A stretch of 64,000 bases of DNA, from the NCBI GenBank assembly GCA_963736235.1, contig CAVTOR010000031.1, positions 868,001 to 932,000 of the forward strand, read 5' to 3'. This document shows, piece after piece, positions 25,731 through 32,805 of the stretch. The position numbers and the translations under genes were made by a program. Position 1 is the first letter of the stretch. The number at the start of each line of letters is the position of its first letter. The notes beneath the pieces were generated by a model. The model did not search any database, had not been told where the DNA came from, and saw nothing but the letters and a program-made list of their open reading frames with translations. This DNA comes from CAVORB01 sp963736235 (lineage in GTDB: Bacteria > Pseudomonadota > Gammaproteobacteria > Chromatiales > Chromatiaceae).

Positions 25731-27356
25731 ATGTTTCGCCGCGCCTACCACTGGTTCGACCGCACCATCCTGGAGTTGGGGAGGGAATTCCGGCTGTCCT
25801 ATCTGCCCCCGCTGATGGTGTACGTGGCGGCAGGCGTCTCCGGCCTGACCAGCATCGTCGGCACCTTCTTCGTCAAGGACTACCTCGGGCTGTCGGCCGA
25901 GTTCCTGGCGGCGCTGGGATTCTGGGCCGGCATCCCCTGGGCGCTGAAGATGCCCCTCGGTCATCTGGTGGACCTGATCTGGCGCTACAAATCGGGGCTG
26001 GTCTACGTCGGCGCGGCGCTGATCGCGGTCAGCCTGACGATCATGGTTGGCCTGCTCGCCCAACCGGAGGCCATGAGCGCGATCATGCCGGTGGAGGCCT
26101 GGTACGTGCTGAGCGCCCTGCTCGCCCCCACCGGCTACGTGGTGCAGGACGTGGTGGCCGACGCCATGACCGTCGAGGCGGTCCCCGCCGTGGACCGGGA
26201 GGGCCGTCCCTTCCCCGCGGGCACCCGGCGCCTGATGCACACCACCATGCAGACGCTGGGACGGGTCGCCATCATCGGCGGCAGCGTGTTCGTGGCCTTA
26301 CTCAATGTGTTGCTCTTCCAGGGCGTGGAGTCCATGCCCGAGGCCGAGAAGGCGGCGATTTACGTCCGCATCTATGAGTTGGCGCTTCTGATTCCCGTCG
26401 TCTCGATAACCGGCGTGGTGCTCGGCGGCGTGCTCAAGCGCCGCGAGCTCAGGCGCCTGCGCGACCACGGCTTCGACGCCCTGACCGCCGAGGAGATGGT
26501 CCACGGCCACACGGAGCCGACCGAGCCCAACTGGTGGATCCTCGGCGGCAGCCTGGTGTTCGTGGTCTTCACCCTCTCCATGGGCCTGGGAGAAGTGCCG
26601 TTCAATCAGGAGATCATCTTCACCGGCTCCATGGCGATCCTCGTCTTCCTGATCGCCCGCCTGATGCGGGAGCTCGAGCCGGAAGCGCGCCGCGTGCTGC
26701 TCGGCACGGCCATCATCATCTTCGTTTACCGCGCCATGCCCAACGCCGGCGCGGGACAGACCTGGTGGTTCATCGACGAGCTCGGCTTCGACCAGCAGTT
26801 CCTGTCGGTGCTCTCCCTCATCAGCAGCGGGCTCACGCTGTTCGGCATGTTCATCTTCCGCCGTTTCATGGCCGAGAAGTCCATCGCCTACATCGTCGGC
26901 TTCCTCACCCTGGTCAGCACCGTCCTCGCACTGCCCATCGTCGGCATGTACTACGGGCTGCACGAGTGGACGGCGGCTCACACCGGGGGCGTGGTGGATG
27001 CCCGCTTCATCGCCCTGGTGGACACGGCCATCGAGTCACCCCTGGGGCAGATCGCTATGATCCCCATGCTGGCCTGGATCGCCAACTCCGCCCCCGCCAA
27101 CCTGAAGGCGACCTTTTTCGCCGTGATGGCCTCCTTCACCAACCTCGCCCTGTCCCTGAGCCAGCTCGGCACCAAGTATATGAACCAGATCTTTACCGTC
27201 ACCCGGGAGGTCGAGGACCGGACGACGGGCGAGATCACGTTGCCGGCGGACTACTCGGAGCTCGGCTGGCTGATGATCTCGGTCACGATCCTGACACTGG
27301 TGCTGCCGCTGACCGCGATCCTGCTGGTGAAGATGACGCGGCTGCGTTGCGCCTGA
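25731..27356 (+). CDS. Folate/biopterin transporter-family (BT1, MFS-like) membrane protein
   Basis: 541 residues with about 12-14 hydrophobic segments. It matches the BT1 subgroup: FFVKDYLGLSAEFLAALGFWAGIPWALK near the N terminus, VVQDVVADAMTVEAV in the middle, and FVYRAMPNAGAGQTWWF in the second half. Members are assigned to folate or pterin transport in protists and cyanobacteria, but bacterial substrates are mostly untested. The C terminus is basic (KMTRLRCA). A small conserved-looking gene follows 81 bases later. Confidence 0.8.
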   Translation: MFRRAYHWFDRTILELGREFRLSYLPPLMVYVAAGVSGLTSIVGTFFVKDYLGLSAEFLAALGFWAGIPWALKMPLGHLVDLIWRYKSGLVYVGAALIAVSLTIMVGLLAQPEAMSAIMPVEAWYVLSALLAPTGYVVQDVVADAMTVEAVPAVDREGRPFPAGTRRLMHTTMQTLGRVAIIGGSVFVALLNVLLFQGVESMPEAEKAAIYVRIYELALLIPVVSITGVVLGGVLKRRELRRLRDHGFDALTAEEMVHGHTEPTEPNWWILGGSLVFVVFTLSMGLGEVPFNQEIIFTGSMAILVFLIARLMRELEPEARRVLLGTAIIIFVYRAMPNAGAGQTWWFIDELGFDQQFLSVLSLISSGLTLFGMFIFRRFMAEKSIAYIVGFLTLVSTVLALPIVGMYYGLHEWTAAHTGGVVDARFIALVDTAIESPLGQIAMIPMLAWIANSAPANLKATFFAVMASFTNLALSLSQLGTKYMNQIFTVTREVEDRTTGEITLPADYSELGWLMISVTILTLVLPLTAILLVKMTRLRCA

Positions 27357-27437
27357 GGCCGGGCATTCCGCCCCATGCTAGTCTGAGTGCGAGAGCGCCG
27401 TCGCGAAGACGGCCGTAACCCCCTGGGAGGATTGTTC

Positions 27438-27722
27438 ATGAACGAAGTTTCCCGAGTCGAGGGCGTGATTGTCGCCGTCCTCGAGCGATTCGAGAAAATC
27501 AGGCTACCGCGGGCGCTGGACATCAAGGAGAAGGTCGATCGCGGTGAGAAGCTCAACGACTTCGATCTCGAGTTCCTGGAGGAAGTCCTGCAGGACGCCG
27601 AGGAAATGAAGCGGTTCGTCGACGAGCGGCCCGACCTACAGGACCTCTACGCCCGCGCACTGAGCCTCTATCACGGCATAACCGAGAAGGCGCTGGAGAA
27701 CGAGCAGGGGTCGCAGGGCTGA
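27438..27722 (+). CDS. Small soluble protein of unknown function
   Basis: 94 residues, strongly charged and probably all-helical (VLERFEKIRLPRALDIKEKV, DLEFLEEVLQDAEEMKRFV), with GGGAGG ahead of the ATG at 27438. It resembles small gammaproteobacterial proteins of unknown function; no motif or membrane segment is visible. It follows the BT1-type transporter on the same strand. Confidence 0.7.
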   Translation: MNEVSRVEGVIVAVLERFEKIRLPRALDIKEKVDRGEKLNDFDLEFLEEVLQDAEEMKRFVDERPDLQDLYARALSLYHGITEKALENEQGSQG

Positions 27723-28163
27723 TCCCGCATCTGATCCCTTTTGCGGGCCGCGGTCGAAGCGCCCAGCGAGCGTTTCGTCACCCAACTCGGCCTGGCGCCA
27801 TGGCCCTTCCCCCCCGCGCCACCTCATGACGCTCGTTCACGAGGAGAAGCGGGTCTTCATCGGTTGCTTCGGGCAGAACGGCCTCCTGGATGAGCGACGT
27901 GTTCCCGCTCCACTCCTACCCTTCGTGTGCGGACTTCGAGGCGGGCGATGTCGTTCCGACGCGGAACGGGGGATGTCGCGCCACGCCAGGACCAGATTCC
28001 ACGGGTCTGACTCCGCAGGCGTCCGGAAATCGCGACGTGAGCGAACCCAGAGGCGGCGAGCAACCGCCATCTCCGGCGCATCCGGTCAATCGAGCGTCTA
28101 CACTGGCAGACCCATACGGGAGCGCATAGTCTGCATCGCAGGCAGTTCGCACCTGGAGTCACC
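27723..28163. other. Intergenic region without recognisable gene
   Basis: 441 bases between the small helical protein and argE. Open frames here have no ribosome site, conserved motif or plausible composition on either strand. A loose hairpin (CCCGCA and TGCGGG near 27724-27747) lacks a T-run. I see no RNA gene or clear promoter. Confidence 0.6.
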
Positions 28164-29321
28164 ATGAGCAGACAGGCCCCGCGCCTCCAGACGATGCTGG
28201 AGGGCTTGATCGCCACGCCGTCGGTGAGCAGCATCACACCGGCGATGGACCAGGGCAACCGAGCCGTAATCGACCTGCTGGCGGACTGGCTAGAATCAGC
28301 CGGCTTCCGCACCGAGCTCATGCCCCTGCCAGGGCACCCGCCGAAGGCGAATCTGATCGCGACCCTGGGTGCCGGTCCGGGAGGCCTGGTGCTGTCCGGT
28401 CACACCGACACGGTGCCCTGCGACCCGGAGCGCTGGCGCCACGACCCCTTCCGCCTCACGGAGGACTCGGGCCGCCTGTACGGGCTCGGCACCGCGGACA
28501 TGAAGTCCTTCCTCGCCCTCGCGATCGAGGCCGCCCGAAGCCTCAAGTCTAGGGACCTCCAGCACCCCCTGGTGATCCTGGCCACGGCCGACGAGGAATC
28601 GTCGATGAATGGCGCGCGTGCGCTGGCGGACGCCGCAAAACCCCTGGGGCGCTACGCCGTGATCGGCGAGCCCACGTCCTTGAGGCCGGTGCGCACGCAC
28701 AAGGGGGTGATGGGCATGGCGATTCGGCTCATCGGCCGCACCGGCCACGCAAGCGACCCGAGCCTGGGGACGAACGCCCTGGACGGCATGCACGAGGTGA
28801 TGAGCGAGATCATCGCCTGGCGGCGCGGGCTCGCCGGGAGATTCACGCACCCCGCCTTCCCGGTACCCCATCCGACCGTCAACCTCGGGCACATCCACGG
28901 CGGCGACAACCCCAACCGGATCTGCGGGGAGTGCGAGCTGCACATCGACCTGCGGGTGCTGCCCGGGCTGGACATGGGCGAGCTGCGCGGTGAGCTAGCG
29001 CAACGGGTGAAGGCGGTAGCGGAACAACAGGGGCTGGGGTGGGAGCTGACCGAGCTCTTCCCCGGCATCCCGCCCACCGAAACCCCGGCGGATTCGGCCA
29101 TCGTTCGGGCTGGAGAGGCGTTGACCGGACATGCGGCCGAGGCCGTGAGCTTCGGCACCGAGGCACCCTTCCTCAACCGGCTGGGCGCGGAGACCATCGT
29201 TCTTGGCCCCGGCAACATCGCGCAGGCCCACCAGCCGGACGAGTACCTGGAGGCCGCCCGCATCCCCCCCACCCTGGAGCTTCTGCGCGCGCTGATCAGG
29301 CGTTTCTGCCAGAAACCCTGA
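28164..29321 (+). CDS. argE: Acetylornithine deacetylase
   Basis: 385-residue M20-family metallohydrolase that removes acetate from N-acetylornithine in arginine synthesis. Metal ligands and catalytic residues are visible: His80 and Asp82 in LSGHTDTVP, Asp112 in GTADMKSFL, the Glu144-Glu145 pair in ATADEESS, GEPTSLRPV, and the dimerisation motif TGHASDP. The start at 28164 matches the family N terminus (RLQTMLEGLIATPSVSS). The RNA-rich intergenic region follows. Confidence 0.92.
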   Translation: MSRQAPRLQTMLEGLIATPSVSSITPAMDQGNRAVIDLLADWLESAGFRTELMPLPGHPPKANLIATLGAGPGGLVLSGHTDTVPCDPERWRHDPFRLTEDSGRLYGLGTADMKSFLALAIEAARSLKSRDLQHPLVILATADEESSMNGARALADAAKPLGRYAVIGEPTSLRPVRTHKGVMGMAIRLIGRTGHASDPSLGTNALDGMHEVMSEIIAWRRGLAGRFTHPAFPVPHPTVNLGHIHGGDNPNRICGECELHIDLRVLPGLDMGELRGELAQRVKAVAEQQGLGWELTELFPGIPPTETPADSAIVRAGEALTGHAAEAVSFGTEAPFLNRLGAETIVLGPGNIAQAHQPDEYLEAARIPPTLELLRALIRRFCQKP

Positions 29322-29371
29322 GGCGCTGCCCGCAAGCAGGCGTCCGGGTCACCTAACGACGACAGACGATG

Positions 29372-29406
29372 AAAAACAAGACGCCCCGACATCGCTGCCG
29401 AGGCGT
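29372..29406 (-). terminator. Rho-independent terminator of candidate RNA A
   Basis: Minus-strand stem of 10 pairs (ACGCCUCGGC / GUCGGGGCGU) including two G-U wobbles, loop AGCGAU, followed by CUUGUUUUU. On the plus strand the wobbles become mismatches and no T-run follows, so the terminator belongs to leftward transcription. Confidence 0.75.
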
Positions 29407-29532
29407 AAGACACCACTGAGGAGGAAACATGGAAAGTGCCGTCCCTGGCAAGACACACGCAGCAAATCCTTATTCCCTTGCCACGACTACAGACTAACGA
29501 TTTCCTCCCTGGCTTTTCGTGACCAGTTTCAC
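29372..29532 (-). ncRNA. Candidate small RNA, copy A of a two-member family
   Basis: Minus-strand segment of about 160 bases, related to 40238-40398 (copy B). Read 5-prime to 3-prime it has: a small hairpin with stem GTGA/TCAC and following GAAA (29519-29532 rightward end); a middle stem TGGCAAG/CTTGCCA; a CU-rich stretch TTTCCTCCTC then AGTGGTGTCTT; and a terminator stem with AGCGAT loop and T-rich tail CTTGTTTTT. Distances between the first hairpin and the terminator are 152 bases here and 154 in copy B. The CCTCCTC segment is complementary to Shine-Dalgarno sequences. Direction is supported by wobble pairs that hold only on this strand. The 5-prime end is not fixed. Confidence 0.6.
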
Positions 29533-29567
29533 AAGAATCTCGCAGCCCACTGCTGACCTTGGTGATC

Positions 29568-29602
29568 AGCGTTTCGAGGCGGGCACGGGTGTCCGAAACG
29601 CT
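29568..29602. promoter_or_regulatory. 9-bp inverted repeat, candidate enhancer for the sigma-54 promoter
   Basis: Perfect half-sites AGCGTTTCG (29568-29576) and CGAAACGCT (29594-29602) separated by 17 bases. The centre is about 180 bases upstream of the start predicted from the sigma-54 promoter, a typical distance for a bacterial enhancer-binding protein. It also lies 36 bases behind the presumed 5-prime end of candidate RNA A, so it could serve both. The binding protein is not known. Confidence 0.4.
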
Positions 29603-29738
29603 CAACCTTCGCGGCACTCGGTTTTCAGCGCGCGGGTGTCGTTCTCGCGGGGCGATCTGTCGGGACCAGGCAACACTATTGTGTGTGCTCGGGCAGGGAT
29701 CCGAATCCAAATCGCGCAAGGGCGCGACGCGACGAACA

Positions 29739-29754
29739 TGGCACGCCCCCTGCA
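29739..29754 (+). promoter_or_regulatory. Sigma-54 promoter
   Basis: TGGCACG-CCCCC-TGCA: the -24 element is a perfect TGGCACG, the -12 element is CTGCA against the usual TTGCA, and the GG and GC doublets are 12 bases apart as required. Transcription should start near 29765. No coding sequence follows before the terminator at 29822-29857, so the product is an RNA. Confidence 0.7.
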
Positions 29755-29764
29755 TGGAAGTAAA

Positions 29765-29857
29765 CGTACGCACTCGACACGGCTAGGCCAATCGGATGCG
29801 TGCGAGTCCCTCGCTAATTCGAACCGCGCCCCCGACTCGGGTGTGCGGTTTTTTTTT
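29765..29857 (+). ncRNA. Candidate sigma-54-dependent small RNA
   Basis: About 93 bases bounded by the sigma-54 promoter and an intrinsic terminator. The 5-prime half can form a stem GTACGCA/TGCGTGC around a 24-base loop, then a single-stranded stretch GAGTCCCTCGCTAATTCG leads into the terminator. There is no start codon with a ribosome site. Known sigma-54 sRNAs such as CrcZ and NrsZ share this promoter logic, but I see neither the CA-rich Hfq/Crc motifs of CrcZ nor other similarity. Targets are unknown. Confidence 0.6.
29822..29857 (+). terminator. Rho-independent terminator of the sigma-54 RNA
   Basis: Stem AACCGC/GCGGTT enclosing CCCG-ACT-CGGG, followed by nine consecutive T (29849-29857). 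The T-run gives a plus-strand direction. No plus-strand protein gene ends nearby, which is the main evidence for a short transcript here. Confidence 0.85.
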
Positions 29858-29971
29858 GCCGACGATCCCGCGACGCGGCCCAAGGTGCGCGGGCTGACCG
29901 AGCTCCCTCGCCGCGCATTTCTCCGGGTCTTTGCGGACGCGGCTTCGAGGGGCCAATCCCGACCTTTCCGC

Positions 29972-31585
29972 TCAGCGAGCAGCAGGACGTTCGCCCAACA
30001 AGTAGCCTTGCTCTGATTTCCGCTTGCCGTAGTAGTCGAACTTGCCGCCATGGAAAAGCTCTGCGGTCGCAGCCAGGTCACCCTGATAACGGGGGTCCTG
30101 CGGTCGTTCATGGCTGTTCATGAAGGCGGCCACGTCCCACGCATCCTGATCGCTGAGGGTGTTCGCTAATCCCAGCGGCATGTTGTGCTTGATAAAGGCG
30201 GCGGCAACGTCGACCTTGTGCATGCCCGCGCCCCAGTTGTACGACTCGCGCCCCCACAACGGCGGAAACAGGGTGCGCCCGTCGGTAAGCGTGACACCGG
30301 CCCCGTCGGTACCGTGGCACAGGGCGCACTTGGCGGCGTACACGGACGCACCGCGCTCGGGCTCGAATCCCTGCTCCGTCTCCTTCAGACGCGTGTAACC
30401 GCGGCCGGGCATGGTGTCGTCTCCAGTCGGCGCACCCTTCGCCAACCAATAGCTGTAGGCAACCAAAGAGACGATGGTGTCGCTGTCCGCCGACGGCGGG
30501 CCACCCGCTTTCGACGCCTGGGCGTTCATCGAGTATCGGAAGCAGCCCTGGATGCGCTCGATGTAGGTGTTGACCTTCTTGTTCTTCGACCGGTAGGCGG
30601 GATACGCCACCCACGCGGCCCACAGGGGCGCGGAATCGGCGAGACGGCCAGCGTCGATGTGGCAGTTGCCGCAGGCTTGATCGTTACCGACATACTCGGA
30701 AGATACCCTGTGCGCATTGGTATTCTCGAAGATTTCGCGCCCCTGGCGAACGACCTCGCCGAAGGGTCCCTCCGGCAGGTCCTCACGCGCGGGCGCCGCA
30801 AAGTAGACCTGCCCTTCCGCCGAACGCCCGGCCGGGGGATCGCCATGATGCGGAATCTCTCCGCTATGGACCCCGCTCGCGGCCCCTTCCCCGTCATTGC
30901 CGCCAGCCATCGGCGCGTTCTCGGCCGGCGCCGCTGGGGCGTCGGGCTGGGCGGCGAAGTAGACGGCGAGGGCGTCGACCTCGGCATCGGTCAGACGGTC
31001 GGCAACGGCCTTCATCAGGCCGAGCGGGTCATTGCTCCTGGCCCCGGTCTTCCATGCTTGGAGCTGGGCCTTGGTATAGCTAGCGGGCTGATTCGCGATC
31101 CCGGGAAAATGGGAGCCGATCCCGTTGCCGTCCGGGGCGTGGCACTGGCCGCAGCTCGGCAGCCCGCGTGCGGTCCAATCGCCCCACAGCGCAAGATCCA
31201 TTGCAGCCTTTGCGGCCGCATCGTCCGGCGGCTGCGCCGCGGGCGCGGGAATCGGCATCGCCGCGTAGTAGGCCGAAACCGCGGCGATCTCCTCCTCGGT
31301 CAGGTTCATCGCCATTGGCATCATGACGGGATTGTTGCGCGTGCCGGCGCGAAAGTCCCCGAGCTGCTTGGCCATGTAGTCGGCATCCAGACCCGCGATT
31401 CGCGGATAGCCGGTGGCGGCCATACCGCCACCATCTGCACCGTGACAGGTCATGCACGGGGCTACGCCTTTCGCCGTACCCTGTTCGGCGATCTTGGCGC
31501 CAAGATCTCCGGCGGTTTCGGCCATCGCGCCGAGCGGCGCCAAGAGCGCGAGAACGAGGGCAATCGCGTAGGAGGGGTTCGGCAT
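29972..31585 (-). CDS. Tetraheme cytochrome c: c4-like diheme region fused to a TsdA-like module
   Basis: 537-residue exported cytochrome with signal peptide ending AMA. The first two hemes, CMTCH at 44-48 and CGQCH, lie in class I domains like cytochrome c4 with their own methionines (MMPMAMN, PLGLMKAV). The C-terminal half resembles thiosulfate dehydrogenase TsdA: GREIFENTNAH, CGNCHIDAG, WVAYPAYRSKNKKVNTYIERIQGCF, then CALCHGTDGAG. TsdA oxidises thiosulfate to tetrathionate or the reverse; fusion to a c4-like domain would supply an electron carrier. The start at 31585 gives the signal peptide; the frame is open to 31711. It is divergent from the zinc-peptidase gene. Confidence 0.8.
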   Translation of the reverse strand: MPNPSYAIALVLALLAPLGAMAETAGDLGAKIAEQGTAKGVAPCMTCHGADGGGMAATGYPRIAGLDADYMAKQLGDFRAGTRNNPVMMPMAMNLTEEEIAAVSAYYAAMPIPAPAAQPPDDAAAKAAMDLALWGDWTARGLPSCGQCHAPDGNGIGSHFPGIANQPASYTKAQLQAWKTGARSNDPLGLMKAVADRLTDAEVDALAVYFAAQPDAPAAPAENAPMAGGNDGEGAASGVHSGEIPHHGDPPAGRSAEGQVYFAAPAREDLPEGPFGEVVRQGREIFENTNAHRVSSEYVGNDQACGNCHIDAGRLADSAPLWAAWVAYPAYRSKNKKVNTYIERIQGCFRYSMNAQASKAGGPPSADSDTIVSLVAYSYWLAKGAPTGDDTMPGRGYTRLKETEQGFEPERGASVYAAKCALCHGTDGAGVTLTDGRTLFPPLWGRESYNWGAGMHKVDVAAAFIKHNMPLGLANTLSDQDAWDVAAFMNSHERPQDPRYQGDLAATAELFHGGKFDYYGKRKSEQGYLLGERPAAR

Positions 31586-31772
31586 CGTCGCGCCATCCTC
31601 GGTCCATTGATCTAGTTGGCGGATTATCCCCGAGTTCGCCCGACAGGCACAGCGCGGGGCCGCTACCGGATGCACCGAGCGGGAACAGGAGCACCACCCC
31701 GCGCCTGGCATCGGCGAACCGTACTGCTATGCTTTCGCGCACCTAGAAAACGCGATCGCCGCGGGAGGAGTC

Positions 31773-32699
31773 ATGCGCTGGAGAACGGGAAGACGCAGTG
31801 AGAACGTTGAGGACCGCCGCGGGGAAGGCGGTTTCCCGGGCTTTCCGGGGGGCGGTGTCGGGCGCAGACGCTCACCGGTGCGCATGGGCCGGAAGACCGT
31901 CGGCGGCGGCTTGGGGACCATCGTCCTCGTCCTTGCGGCCCTGTACTTCGGGGTCGATCCCACCGTCTTCCTGGGGACCGGGAGCATGACGCCCACGCCC
32001 GTGGGAGCAGGCCCGCAGGGCCAGCCCCAGTCGCAGGTCTTCCGTAGCGGCGCCGAGGACGAGCTCGAGCAGTTCGTCTCCGTGGTCCTGGCCGACACCG
32101 AGGACACCTGGCATGACCTCTTCCATCAGCTGGACGCCCGCTATCAGGAGCCAACGCTGGTGCTCTTCTCGGGAACGACGCGCTCGGCCTGCGGCCTGGG
32201 TCAGGCGGCGATGGGGCCCTTCTACTGCCCGGAGGACCAGAAGGTCTACATCGACCTCGCCTTCTACGACGAGCTTCGCTCGCAATACGGCGCTCCCGGA
32301 GACTTTGCTCAGGCGTACGTGATCGCGCACGAGGTCGGGCACCACGTCCAGAACCTGCTCGGGATCTCGGATAAGGTCCAAGCGGCACGGCAACGGGTGG
32401 GCAAGACGAAGGGAAATGAGCTCTCCGTGCGCCTCGAGCTGCAGGCCGACTGCCTGGCCGGAGTGTGGGCGCATCACGCCGATCGCGCCCGCAACATCCT
32501 GGAGGTAGGTGACGCCGACGAGGCACTGCGCGCCGCCGCGGCCATCGGCGACGATCGGCTGCAGAAGCAGGCGCGCGGCCATGTTACCCCCGACAGCTTC
32601 ACCCACGGCAGCTCCGAGCAGCGGGTGCGCTGGTTCCGCCGGGGTCTCGAACGCGGAGAACTCGCCGCCTGCGACACCTTCGCCGCCGATCAGCCGTGA
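31773..32699 (+). CDS. ypfJ: YpfJ-type neutral zinc metallopeptidase
   Basis: 308-residue membrane-anchored protein with basic N terminus, one transmembrane segment at about 45-62, and the zinc motif HEVGH at 186-190 in VIAHEVGHHVQNLLG. Family blocks SACGLGQAAMGPFYCPEDQKVYID, RLELQADCLAGVWAHHA and FTHGSSEQRVRWF are all present. The physiological substrate is not known. A GGGAGGAG ribosome site precedes the ATG. It begins a plus-strand series with the membrane patatin and two Slp genes. Confidence 0.9.
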   Translation: MRWRTGRRSENVEDRRGEGGFPGFPGGGVGRRRSPVRMGRKTVGGGLGTIVLVLAALYFGVDPTVFLGTGSMTPTPVGAGPQGQPQSQVFRSGAEDELEQFVSVVLADTEDTWHDLFHQLDARYQEPTLVLFSGTTRSACGLGQAAMGPFYCPEDQKVYIDLAFYDELRSQYGAPGDFAQAYVIAHEVGHHVQNLLGISDKVQAARQRVGKTKGNELSVRLELQADCLAGVWAHHADRARNILEVGDADEALRAAAAIGDDRLQKQARGHVTPDSFTHGSSEQRVRWFRRGLERGELAACDTFAADQP

Positions 32700-32805
32700 G
32701 CTTGCTGACACCCCCTTGGGGCAATATCCGGTTGCAGTCGCTCGCCGCCGTCTACGCGCCGGCGGTGCTAGGCTTATCTCCATCAAATGCGAACGGAGTG
32801 ACGAG

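Larger units (their letters stand above)
29322..29971. other. RNA-rich intergenic region between argE and the TsdA-like cytochrome
   Basis: 650 bases without a credible protein gene. They hold candidate RNA A (minus), the palindrome, the sigma-54 promoter with its short RNA, and its terminator. A 22-codon plus-strand frame with a good ribosome site (start 29429) overlaps RNA A but is not favoured. No clear terminator for argE itself is seen. Confidence 0.6.

Noticed and set aside
29429..29497. 22-codon plus-strand reading frame with GAGGAGG ribosome site
   Set aside because: Copy B of the same sequence has no start codon or equivalent frame, while the minus-strand RNA structure is kept with a compensatory pair. 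The apparent ribosome site is the complement of the anti-Shine-Dalgarno motif.
29372..29532. Known riboswitch (cyclic di-GMP, cobalamin or glycine type)
   Set aside because: The motifs do not match consensus cores I know, and a terminator with no downstream gene on that strand argues against a cis-acting leader.
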